Below, piece by piece: positions 1 to 12,300 of a stretch of DNA of 64,000 bases (positions are counted from its first letter, which is position 1; every line of letters begins with the position of its first letter). A program made the position numbers and the translations under genes. This DNA comes from Tigriopus japonicus. Taxonomy: Eukaryota > Arthropoda > Copepoda > Harpacticoida > Harpacticidae. The notes beneath the pieces are model-generated. The model ran no database searches and was not told the origin of the DNA. It saw nothing but the letters and a program-made list of their open reading frames with translations. The stretch lies in NCBI GenBank assembly GCA_010645155.1, contig JAAGOF010000046.1, positions 137,783 through 201,782 of the forward strand, given 5' to 3'.

Positions 1-266
1 GCGTTGTAAGATCACGTTGTTGAAAGGAGTTGTTCCACTTGAGTCCCTGGAACATTGGGCATTGAGCTACACACAAGCTGAGAGAGCAGAAGGTTGACTT
101 GAAGGTGGGAAAGGGGAAAAGGCTGTTGTGAGGGAAGATGACGTTGTCAATATGAATTGACAATTTAATAAGGACCCGTTCATAAATCAACGGTGTTTGC
201 TATTGATTATTCATGAAAGTGGAATCCCTAGTTAAGATTCGCCAAGAATATGCTATGAAGATAGAA

Positions 267-303
<37 letters not shown>

Positions 304-3189
304 CGAGAAAGCGAACCCGTTCGAAATATCCTGGGGAGCACATTATCCTTGCATAATAAAACACGGGGAGGATATTGATTGTACCCATGGGAATGAAGTG
401 GATTACAGTTCAGTGCCAGAAGAGCAACCTAGGCGCACTCCTTGTGGGTACAAAATCATTTCTCTTTCGCATTTATTCCCTTAGTGACGAGCAGAGTTGA
501 GCTTGCTTCTGTTGCTTTTGACCAAAAGTCATGGTGTATACTAGTGAGATCAAAGCAGTTCTGGGTATTCCACGAATCAAGTTGGTAACGAGATGAAACT
601 GTGGAAGTTGTCTAAAATAGGAATGGTTGGATGAGTCGATCAGTCTAGGAGTTAGTGGACGTTTTCTTTTTAGGATGTTTACTGAAACCTTGCGGATTTC
701 CTACATTCAGGAAAATCAAACAAGCCAGTTCTATTGGTTTAGGAGAATCGATGCCTGGACATAAAACCTGGGTCCATACCGACATCATACCATAACGATT
801 GTTGCCTCAAATATATCCTGATCTCATATCTTTACTATTAAAGCTTGTTAGGTATTCAGAAAATTTCCATGACCTTGGACAATGGAAGATCCGCGTTATT
901 TACGGTTCGTTGACCCAGAGCTATGCTCTCGGTTTAGTAGTTGATACTCAATATCTAGGCCATACCATGTACATACGGCACATGTAGTACATGCATTATG
1001 CACCGCAATGTTAGTGCCTTCCTTCCGTTGATTGCGAGGATCCCCTCATAAAAGGTCAGTGTTGCCATATTTTGGCTTCTTACACTGTACGTGCCAGGAA
1101 TTCACTGACTTTCATCCATCTCCAGGACAATGACTACCATGGAAGAGGACTTGACTGGTCCATTCGCTAGCTGACGAATACATATCCTCCATCTTCGTTC
1201 GTTCGCTCTCCAGCCAACTTGAATCCACGATTTCGATGGTGCCATTAACGTGGCCTCAGGCCAGTCAGACCAGCTTTGTGGAAATGGTCTTCGTTTTCAA
1301 TTCTGACAGATCTAGCCGAGGATGAAGACGAGTAGTCTACGTAGAGGAAATGGCCTATTTCACCAATCTTTTTTTTGGAACCGTCGGTATAATACGGTTG
1401 GAAATGGGATTTCGGTGGTCGAGTCACTGAAATATTGAGTTTTACTTGTTCCAAGGCTCATGTAGTCGCTTCTGAGTTCGGTCATTTGCCATTGGTGCTC
1501 ATTACTCCCGGGAAATTGAGCGTCAGATCATCATTAGAAATGTTACCGGGAGAAGGTGATTGTCATGTCTGACAGTTGTAAAACAAGGACCGAGCCCTTC
1601 TCGCTTAATGAAGTGCTCCCAAAACTGCTCTAATGGCCTTTTTTGAAATGGATGACACGGCAAATACGGTTCAGTAGCTCTCATTTTTACTAGAAACCGA
1701 GACATCATACATTTCATGACTGAATAGAAGAAAGAAAAGGAACACAAAGCGTCGCATTCCTTCATAGAAGCGAACGGATCCACTTCCAATCTGACAAATG
1801 TCGGCAATGCAAAATGGAAAAGAAAACATCAAAGGCTGACAGGCTGTAGGAAAGACAGCAAAGACCACCAAAAGGTCCACCTTGGCCTCTACCAATCCAG
1901 GATTACTCTTGATTGGATTATTGATGAGAATATGATTGAGATGTCCACGCGGGATTGGCGTCAAAAGCGTCCCTTGTCTCTGGTTGGCAAGCACAGCATT
2001 GGTGATCAAAGTAGCGAAAAAAGGACCATTTTGGCCCGGCCTTGACGACCCAGGTGTGAGTCCAATCAAAAGACAAGCTCCATCTACAAACAGAAGGACT
2101 AGTGGACAATTTAGTTCAAGGCTCGCGCGGAAGGAAAGTTTTTCCAACACAGTCGGCTCGACCTTCGCAAGACTGGAAGATTATGGGCAATCTTCTTGGC
2201 CTTGAGTCATCGCCATCGAAGTTGTCCTCTTCCTCTCTCTGTGTGTCCATAAGCGTCTCTATGAGAAACTTGCAAGGCAAGCAGTCTATTATTGGAGAAT
2301 TTATGATATGAATGAAAAGTGCTAGTTGTGTGGAAGGAGCTATGAACGAGTAGCAAGTCCTGAAGACAACTTCTACAACAACAGCAAAAGGCCAGATATA
2401 TCTACAAAGACAGAAAAAACGTGCTTTTGGCCAGGAATGGCAAGAAATGCAGACAGAGGTTTCTCTTTGGTCACAAAGGAAAAGTGGCCAACCAAAGCAT
2501 GCAACCGATTTATTTGTTAATATACGCCATTCTTTCGAACCAAAAATACTCTCATGATGTTCCAAGACTGTTCGTTAGTACCAATTTAAAGGATATTCCG
2601 GTCAGGTTTCATTGTTAATGTCCACCTGCTCTAGAATGTAGATTCGTGACTTTGACGTTGAAATGCACCTTAAAAGGAATAAACAATGCGCAATGCACTT
2701 TGCACACAAGGAACTGTTGCGATGTCAAATTGATTACAATGTTCGGTCCGGAACTTTTCTGATGGATTTTTTTCCACCAATCCTCTTACGGACGTCGTTC
2801 ATGTCAATGAAAGTGAACAAGAGGAGAGTCGGAAGACCCCAGGAATCGGAGAACCAAGGGGGAAAAGGCCGGAAATGTTCCATTTTTCTATTCACAGCCG
2901 TCTTCGGCCTCAAAAAAAACTTAGGGCAATACGCATGGGCAAAGGGAAATTGGGTAGAAAACCTCTGGCACGAGTCAAAGTGTATTGCCAGGTTCCAAAT
3001 TGGGATGAAGGATCGACGACGTGGTGTTCCTCAAGAGAGGGAGGAAAGTAGGCAAAAAAGGCACTTTCTGTGTGCTACTACGAGTAGATCCAATTGCAGG
3101 ATGGGGTGCATGCACGAGGGAAATGCTGTGGAACGTGACAGACCTGGCACCATCATGATAAGCTCCATCTCCCGTTCCATTTGTTCCAG
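1..3189 (+). other. Left flank, presumably mGluR intron
   Basis: I searched for the preceding receptor exon (cysteine-rich start of lobe 1) and did not find it. Open frames here have no recognisable domains. Only the GA microsatellite stands out. Confidence 0.6.
270..300. repeat. (GA)n microsatellite
   Basis: About 15 perfect GA units. Confidence 0.95.
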
Positions 3190-3306
3190 ATGAATCCACA
3201 GTGCTCGTCAGGCAAGGCGGAAAAGGCCCAACCCGTGGCAGGCGTCATTGGAGCCGCATTTTCTGGTGTATCAATTATGGTGGCTAACATCCTCAGGTTA
3301 TTCAAG
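3190..3306 (+). CDS. mGluR exon A (ligand domain lobe 1)
   Basis: 39 codons, phase 0 at both ends. It starts after a pyrimidine-rich tract ending in CAG and stops at a GTGAGT donor. It encodes the segment from MNPQCSSGK to NILRLFK. The Ser of GAAFSG aligns with the backbone-binding Ser of vertebrate receptors. The intron to the next exon is 162 nt. The exon before it is not in the window. Confidence 0.93.
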
Positions 3307-6300
3307 GTGAGTGCTCGTCATTTCAACGTCTCCAAGCCCCATTTCCTTACGACCGTTCGAGTCGAAACAAAAATATTCAAAATGTTGGCCCTGTTCCATC
3401 TGTCTGTATATGGATGGTCATTCTCGAAATGGAAGACCATTGAAGAAGTTGAGCCTTGCCTGTTCCAGATCCCTCAAATCAGCTACGCTTCCACTTCCAC
3501 GGAGTTGTCGGATAAGTCTCGCTTCGAGTATTTCTCGCGTGTGGTTCCTCCGGACAACTTTCAAGCTCAGGCCATGGTCGAGATTGCCAAGGTCATGGGT
3601 TGGACTTATGTGAGCACAGTGGCCGCTCAAGGCGAGTATGGCGAGAAAGGCATTGCTTCGTTCATTGCCCTGGCCAAGAAGGAGGGCATTTGCGTGGCCA
3701 TCAACCTCAAAATCAACCGCAACTCTCAACGGGACGATTTTGACCAGATCGTGGACCAATTGAGTTCCAAACCAAAAGCTCGTGCTGTGGTTCTTTTTGT
3801 CGATGAAGATCGAACGAGGTAAGTCAAGCCATAGACCACGGAACTTCTGGACGGGTGACGGCCACGCAACCTTTTCCACAGACGTCATGTCGCTCAGGAA
3901 GCAACGTTATTTAATTCAGACTTATGTTAGATCTTAACAACTTAGTTTTCTTTTCTCTAGCTTATTTCCAGTCTCCACATCTCCCCTGTGAAGGATTTTC
4001 ACAGTTTTGATACTGTTGTATTACTCATGCATGGATAGATAACTGAAAACATCAAATTTTAACATAGTTTTAACTTGACACAATCCAATTTGAATATATG
4101 TAAATATCCATTTAAATAATTCAGATAGGTGATACTTCATGAAATATTTGATATAACTTAATGTCACATTGTACCTGTAAGCACTTGTTGATAATATATA
4201 TATATATATATATCTTGCACTTGATATGCCATACTTAAGTTTAATTTGTACCCCTTTGTACATTAATATGTCTCAACTGTACAAGCATTGAGGTAGCAAA
4301 CTTAAAATTTGGCAACTGACCCAAGAGATATTTAACCTCTTACAACGTTCCCATTCCGGCATTTTTAACATCTTTTCAATATATTTACTTAAATTTCCTT
4401 ATTTGTAGTTCTATACATTCAATGGATAATTCACTTTCTTTCATCCTCATGCCCATGTTAAGTTCCATATCATGGGTTTCTCATTAGATTCACTCCTTTG
4501 AAAGGACTTCAAAAGCCTTAGGCTATAATTAATATAGCATCCGCACAGTTCCATCGTATACTTAAAAAGGTGGATTAGGCACTTTAGGCTCTTACTGCAT
4601 GTAGAAAGGAAAGCACTAAAAGAAAGAGTATCAAATAAAAATTCTTTCTTTGGTGACTTTAACCATTGACCAAATGTACTTGTGTTGAAATTTTGGGCAA
4701 ATATATGCCAAGACAAATATTCTGCTTTGAGCTTAAAAGATTCCCAGAATTATGCCTCACACAATGCAAACACTAAGATTTATCTTACTTGCTTGGTTCA
4801 CTCACATTTAGAAAAAGTATATGAACGTTTGGTATGTGGCTGAATCACCAACAGAACAAGCCTTGCCATCGAGAAGAACTCACACCATGAACAATCTAGC
4901 AGTAGTTGAGACTTGACCGATTCCCAAAATAACTGGGTGAGGAGGTACTTGTTTCACTAAAGGTGTTGCACTATCAAAGGTGGGTGTGCCATCAGCCATA
5001 GACGGTAGCACTACAGCAGATGAAGGAGTATTGCCATGAGTCAAAAGATCTGAATGTGACTTTAAAAACACACTTACAAAGCACTGCACAGATGAATTTA
5101 TCACATTTCATCATGATTCTTCAAGATGTTTCAAATGTTGTGAGTGAGAAAGAACTTGCAAAACAAACAAGGGTGACTGAAAATTGTAGGCTTTCTAAAA
5201 TTGTGATTTGGATCTTGCAAAAATAAGTAAGGCTCAAGTCATTTCTTCAAATAATAGAAACCTGCTATGAGCTTATAAATAGCAAAAGGAACTTAATACT
5301 CAAATTATAAAGAGATTTTGTTTTGTCATAAGATAAAATCATGCTGTCTGCTGGTCAATGATCTCGTCACCTTTTGAATGGCAGATGTGGCCAATCCTGC
5401 CCAATGAGAATTGGCTTGGGTTGCCTGAATGACGCATACTTTGAGACAGGCATTTTTTCCGATGCGGTTTCAGATCCGGTATTAAGGAATCCTTGGTCAA
5501 GCCCGATCATCTCGAGGATCCATTGTGCTCGTCGTTTGTACTTGTGGATCTAAGAAAACGACGGAACCGTATCTTTTTGTAGTCAAACACAGGCCTGATC
5601 TCGTGTCGGTGTTCCATTAGTTGTAAATCTGTCAGATGCAGTTCAACCAGCAGGAACAGGAAGTAAAAATCATCACGCAATGGCTTTATCATCCAAACGA
5701 TGTACTGGAACCTTTGTTCAAAGGCAACATCGTCGTAGCAACTCGCGACCTTCAGCTCTTCATCTAAGATTGCACCGAACAAGAGCCGAGTTCGTTTTGT
5801 TCCCGGTGGAAACAAGGCTGACTTCCTTCCTCCATGGTTGGTTGTTCCACGTTGATGTGTGCTTGGGCCAAGGCGAAAGTTCAAATCTAGAAATGTGACA
5901 ACAAGTTCGGGGCCAAACTAATCTCTCCTTGGGTAACAGAGATTGGGTGCCTGGTTAACTGGTTGGTTGAACTCCCCGGAGAAAGTCCTTGAAGGATGAT
6001 GATGATCGAATTGAAAGTCGGCAAAATCCCTTCCTTTCTTCGGAAATTTGAAGGGCAGAGGAGCTTTAAATCCAGGAAAGTCTTTCCATTAGGTCCTTCG
6101 CCGCTCAGCCGAACCTACGAAGTTTGGCAGAGTTGACACCTTCAGAAGCTGGAACGCTTTGATCAGCAACCATAGAGAGCATATTGATAAATTCATCTAG
6201 AGGGCCATTTAGTCTCATAGCTCTGTGGCCTATGGGGTGTTGGGGAAACATTCCTTTGATGCTTCAGAATGGGCTTGTTTGCCACAAGAAAGCAAAAATA

Positions 6301-9300
6301 TGCGCCATGCTTGTCGTTCCTTACTCAATGGGACCGAATACTAGTTATTGATTGCTGAGTCGGTCTAACTTCGGTAGAGATGCTGATTTAGCATAAGGCA
6401 CGTGTTGGCCGATGAGTTTCCCTCATTGATCAACCATTTTGCAAGCTATGGTTTGTTCCATTATTGCTTTGTCAAATAAAGAGTGAGTTATTACATACAG
6501 AGGAAACAACATGTTCATGGAACAATAAATAAATGAAAGTAAACGAGAATTTTGGAGACAAACGCGTGATTTGAAAATGAGATGCGACGATAAAAGCTCG
6601 TCGAAAAACTAAGTCAATAATGAATGAAGAGAGGGAGCTACAAATAACCAAAAGACCTTTCAAACTTGTAAAGGAGACCAACGAGTGGGATTGAAACACA
6701 ATTTAGAAACACAAAAAACTATCTTGGCGTACAAACTTCCTTGGAACGTGTAGGTAATTCGGGAAAATTAATCCTAAGTTTTCAATACAGAAGCTTTAAA
6801 AAGGTTGATCATTTGATATTTAATCTACAACTTTTATATTCATTACAAGGTTAGAGCCCTCTAGGTGTTAAATTCAGGATTTCCATATCATAGTACGTAA
6901 AATTTGAATCGAAATTCCAGCACTTTCATTACATCGAGTAGGCTGTCAAGAAATAATGTTCGAAAATAACCGATTTCTGAATTGGAACTTAACCTCCGTT
7001 TGGTAAAGAAAACATCCCATCATGCAAATTTACCCGGTAAAGTACCCGTGTCATTGGCATGGAAAAGGAATTTACGAACACCAGTTGTCAATCTGATCTG
7101 ATCTCGTTGGGCTTTATTGGATTTCAAAGACAGAGACCGGATCCAGCTATTCCTAAAGCCCATTCGTGTCCCGGTTCAAATCCAGGGTGATGAGTTGGAA
7201 ACCGAGGTGAAAGTGAACGAGGCAAATCCGGAGAGTAGGCAAGAAATGCACATTTCTCTCATTATTGACTTTTGGTCCATTGATTCAGCGACGTTCCAAT
7301 CCCACTTTCCCCTCTTCCACACAACCGGAAATAAATCCCTTCGGCCATGAAAATCAGATTTACTCTCGAGCTTCGGATTGGATTGAGATTTGACTTGGTG
7401 AAGCGGAAATTACGTGGATCAATTGTTAGCGAAAAAAAGGCCTGGCTATTTTCTTGATTTGACTTCTTACTGGGTAAGATTTCCACCTCTTTTGAGGTCG
7501 TCTTATCGGAAAAAAGGAGAAAGAGAGCGAGATTGGTAGGGAAGCTACTGGATGCTCCTCTATTTCTTCTCGTTCGTTGTTTTTTTTTGGGGTTTGTGAT
7601 TGCCTGTCAGTGTTGAGAAAGAGGCTGCTTGGCGCTGTTCTCGTTTTCCAGAAGACATGTCATAACTTTGGCTCGAAGTAAACATCACAGGATCTCCAGT
7701 CAGTGTTCACTCAAGCACTCAAAACCTGATAACATCAAAGCTAGTCCCGATGATTTACCAACCAGCTCATAGGCGACGAGAAAGATTCGTCCAACTTGTT
7801 TGCTCCCCCCACCAAACCAACTAACCAACCAACCATCCATCCATCCCACCAAACATCACAGTTCCACCACGCTCTGATGTACTTGGAACGAAAGAAGAAC
7901 GCAACTTGAGACTCAATTCCCAGGGTGAATTTGATTTTCTGAGACTGAATTTGCTTAGAGAAGATCATCAATTGGCCTGACCATACAAGTTTCATCTTAG
8001 TCCAAAGGTCATCAAGAACATGGTTCCAACTGGGATATGTTTGACCCAATGGGATTGATTTATTCTTTGAGCTTTTGCCACCCTGACATCCATGGGACAC
8101 AATTGACCTTTTGAAGGAGGATCCCCACCCGAGTGACAATGGAACAAAGCTTTGGCACCCAGGAACATCCAAGCTGAATCAGTGCTCGAAGCCTTCTCAA
8201 ACTAGGGTCACCGTTGTCGTTCCAATATGTTCGGGAAGTTCAGTCATTTCCAGAGAAAAACCTGCTTTGCCGAAAAGGCTTGAAAGATGCATGCATAGCT
8301 CTGGAGTTGACATGACCAATATGGATCTGTGTGCCATTAATTACGAGCCTGACAACGTGTTAGCATCTAAATCAGGCTTGTCGTTTCCGTGTCTCGAGCT
8401 GTCGTCATCATTACTTTTCTTCGGAAATGTGTTTTGGCTGGGAAAGTTCAGATCTATTCTTTCTAAGAAGAAGTCTTGGTATTGAAAGAACTCGGAGAGG
8501 CTAATCTTTTGAGTAAGGTGGAAATGAAATTCGGTAAAGTGCCGAAACGGTGCCAAGGAATGAATTCTCGCTCTCTACCTTACTGGATCACATGTTGGTA
8601 CAACTTTGATTCTGGGTTGGGATGGCAAACTTTTGGTTCACAGGGCGAACCTTCCTGAAGAGCATGAAGGGGTTCCAAATTGAATCAGTTCCAATAGTTA
8701 TTCCTTGACCACGCACATGGAATGATTTTGACTTTGTGATCCATTCCCTCAAGTGAGCAATTTGTTTTCAAAACCAGTGCTGCAATGCTTTTCTAAGGAA
8801 TCTTATTTGTGCCTTTTATGGAATTAGATTGTTTATCGCTATTAAATGCAATCCTAATGTGCTTTTGAGCGCTTTAAAGATTAGTTTTTTTGTTTCTAAA
8901 TTTCTGTCACAAGTACCGCAAAAGCTTTGGTTAACAGACATCAAGTCTGTTAGATGAGATCTTTGAGATTTTTTTTGGTACTTCAATTGCACTTGCTTTG
9001 CTGATGAACGTTTGATAAGGGTTTGGATGCCTTTGTTTTTTAAAAATAAGCAAAATAAAACATTACTTTTCTTATAGACATGATAAAAGGTCACATGTGA
9101 CTCTACATGAATACAGGGTTCAGAGAGGGAAAATTTCGGCCCAATCAACTTTAGACTTCTTGTCTGACAAAACGGGGCTAAATGAACCTAAAAACGTCAT
9201 TTTGAAGCTTTATTTTTTTTCTATTTATATTCTTATACAAACTACTTTGTCTTATAAATCAATCATGTCGGAGAAGGAAATAAAAAGCATCTCAGATTTG

Positions 9301-12300
9301 CTCTGATCTGGAACTGGAATAAAGAAAACGTGGAAATCAACAGGTTTCGATGGTTTTGTCGCTTTTGAAAATAAAGCAACTGAAAATTGAAAGCTAAAGA
9401 CTCCCGGATGATGAGAGAAAGAGGTGGAAATTGAGCTATCTGATTATAGCTCTTTTTCCCTGTCTTCATTTTTTGATTGCTCTAATATTGCGTACAATAT
9501 AACTAACAAATTGGACCATTTCCCAAAGTCTTCTTCAGTTCAGTTCTAGCGCAGAGAAAATCTGAGTTGGGGCGCTTCTTTATTTCCTACTCCCGACATG
9601 GGCGTATTTACGTCAAAAGATTATAAAAAAACATCATTAAAGGGAAAATAAAGCTTTAAAATGGTGTTTTTAGATTCATTTAGCCGTGTTTCGTTGGGCC
9701 AGAAATTGAAAATTATCATCCACAACCTACAGATGAATAGTAATTTGATATCAGGAGAAGGCATCCAAGGATCATCCAGACACCAAGGTGTGTTTGAATG
9801 TATACTGTACATTGCGTTGAAAATAAAAAGAATAAAAAGAAAGAAATGAGAAGTATTCCCGCGGCCCGCGAAACTGACCTGATTTTGACACCCTAGAAGC
9901 TTTTTACTTTTATTTATGGTAAGTAGGAATACGAGCTAACTTATCAAGCAATATAAAACTTCCGATGAAATCGATGCTAGCAAATGAAAAGTCAATGCAA
10001 TCAGTCCATTTGCCCCGGTATGTCGTAGGAGGAGCACGATTGCCTGCCTGAGAAATATGTTGCTGTAATAATAATCCATAGGCAGGTTCATTATGGGTGT
10101 AAAATAATCTCGTTGGGGAGTACGAACACTAGAAATATCATCTGGCTCGGAAACCAAACAACATTCTTTTCTTCTTGTGTTCCAGGAAGCTTCTCTCGGC
10201 CACTGTGAGACGTGGCAAGACCGGCTTCTTTTATTGGATTGGGTCCGACTCTTGGGGGGCCAAAATCCATCCAGTTCGTCATCAAGAATGGGCAGCTGAA
10301 GGGGCTATTACCATCTTGCCTAAACGATCCTCACTTACAGGTAGGTACATGCGGACTTATACATTGGAACAGAAACTGAATGACTGACTGACTGAAGCAA
10401 GCATTCCAACGTATTCAGTTCTTCGCCAAGGCCGAATAGCAGTTATCGGGAAAAAGACGACCGCACATTGGATATTATTTAATTAGAACCGTCAACAAAA
10501 ACGTTCCTGGAATTCAGTGCGATAGAATGCGATAAAAAATTAGAGACTGGGCATTTATTTTCGGGTTACCTGAAAAAAAAAAAAGATTTCTCTAGTTCAT
10601 AACAACAGAGACCGAAAATTGGCCACTTTGTCATTCGAAATTTGGATCCCTATGGACGATAATGCAATAAAAATACGATTTCAAATAAAGATATAAACTA
10701 AATTTTTTAAATTTCTTATAAAAAAGATAATTATTCATCAATGTACTTGTTTTGCTCCCCGATAATATTCTGAAATTTCGTCATTGTTTTTTTAGCTTTT
10801 TTTGGGAGGGGGGGGGGGCGGATTTTTTAATACCGCTCAAAGGAATGGGATTCCCTATAAAGACAGTTAATGATTAATATAGTTTATGCGAAATTTAATC
10901 TACCAATGAGTTACTGTTGGCAAATCTGTCCACCCTTGAATAAGGGGTTAGTCAGGAATAGTATTTAAAAATTTGTCCAATCCTGCCTTAAATGTTGTTA
11001 GAGGATCAGCTCCTACATATTCCCTACGAAGACTAATTGGTAATAAATTGAACAATGAAGGAGCCCGATAAAGAAGAGAGGAGGACTGTTTGGACCACTC
11101 AAAATAATTTCAAGTTATAAATGAGCTTCAATCAGAAAACCCTAACACGCCATTTTACTTTCCAACTTTCAACAAAAAACCAGGCCAAAAAAAATCGCTT
11201 AAATCATAGTTTTAGACAAGGATTACCAGAGACCTAAATCCCTCGGCTACTAGCAAAAGCCATTTTTTCAAATTATGTGCCAAACAGAGAAAAATCTAGT
11301 TGTCCGGTTGGTAATTTCAAGCTCTCATGCTTTTTTCCAACTTCTTCGACTGAAATTTGTGGCATTAAGGGTAAGTTGAAACATAGCTTGCTCTTCCATC
11401 CCAAGATTTCAGGTCATTTTGTCACTTGCTTCCTCAAGTATGTACTGCGACTGCAGCAAATTTCGAAACGCTGTTTCTCGCAAATGAATGAACGTATCAT
11501 GCTGAAATTCAGCAAACGACATCCTTAAATGCCTGTCATATAAATCTTATCAATACAAAATCATTTACTTGAATGGAATTCGATTTATAAAAAATCCACA
11601 GCTGAATGCCTGAGTGGAGGCTTCCATGTCTTACGATTTCCTTGCTCTAAATATAAGACATTCTAAGAAAAAGCATTACCTAGGGTCAAAGGTCTCCTTG
11701 ATCATCTTGGAATAAATTGCCTTTAACAAATGGAAAAGGCTCATAATCCTCAGTGTATTGTTTCTTAAATAAAAGACGCTTGGTTTCGATTTCACTTGAA
11801 GAACCTTTCTTTCTGCAAATGCAATGTTTTTATTGATTAGATTAGCTTGCAAATCCAGTTCTACCCCTTAGGCCAATTTTTGGCGTTACATTTTGCCACC
11901 AAAAACAAAAATATTAGATGATTGTCCACATACTGTCATAGAGTAATTTAGAATCAGCAGACAACATAATGACACTTCCAACTATATTTTTTTTATGAAA
12001 CGTGGGGAAGTCTATTACAATGATTATGAAAACTCTCAGTGGACAGTAATTCGACAGTGTATTTTGTGGACAAATGTCATTGCAATATTGGACCACCTAA
12101 AAATATGATCAAAACTGACGGCTCGTTCGTAACCAAGTAAAAGCAAAAGGAATGCTGCAAAATCATATCTCCCCAAAAATACGCACGTTCCGAACCCCTC
12201 TCTTCAAAATGAAACCAACCCATACGAAGGAATGCTCTGCAACTTTGAATGTCAACCTCAATGTTGACATTTTGGCTTTAGGAATCTTTCTCGCTTGGTT

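Larger units (their letters stand above)
3819..10185 (+). other. mGluR intron, 6.4 kb
   Basis: Flanking exon phases join directly, so no exon is missing. Contains the TA repeat, the tetranucleotide repeat and the inverted-repeat pair. No supported gene. Confidence 0.8.

Noticed and set aside
2663..3193. 176-codon plus-strand open frame just before the first mGluR exon
   Set aside because: No receptor motif; composition is basic and irregular, and the splice acceptor at 3189 explains where coding starts.
5507..5884. 125-codon minus-strand frame
   Set aside because: Looks mildly protein-like, but several frames this long are expected by chance and no family was recognised.
7113..7190. B-box-like GGTTCAAATCC suggesting a tRNA gene
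   Set aside because: No cloverleaf: acceptor and anticodon stems do not pair.
7741..8172. 143-codon minus-strand frame rich in Trp and Gly
   Set aside because: Produced by the CCAA/CCAT tetranucleotide repeat; no conserved domain or splice context.
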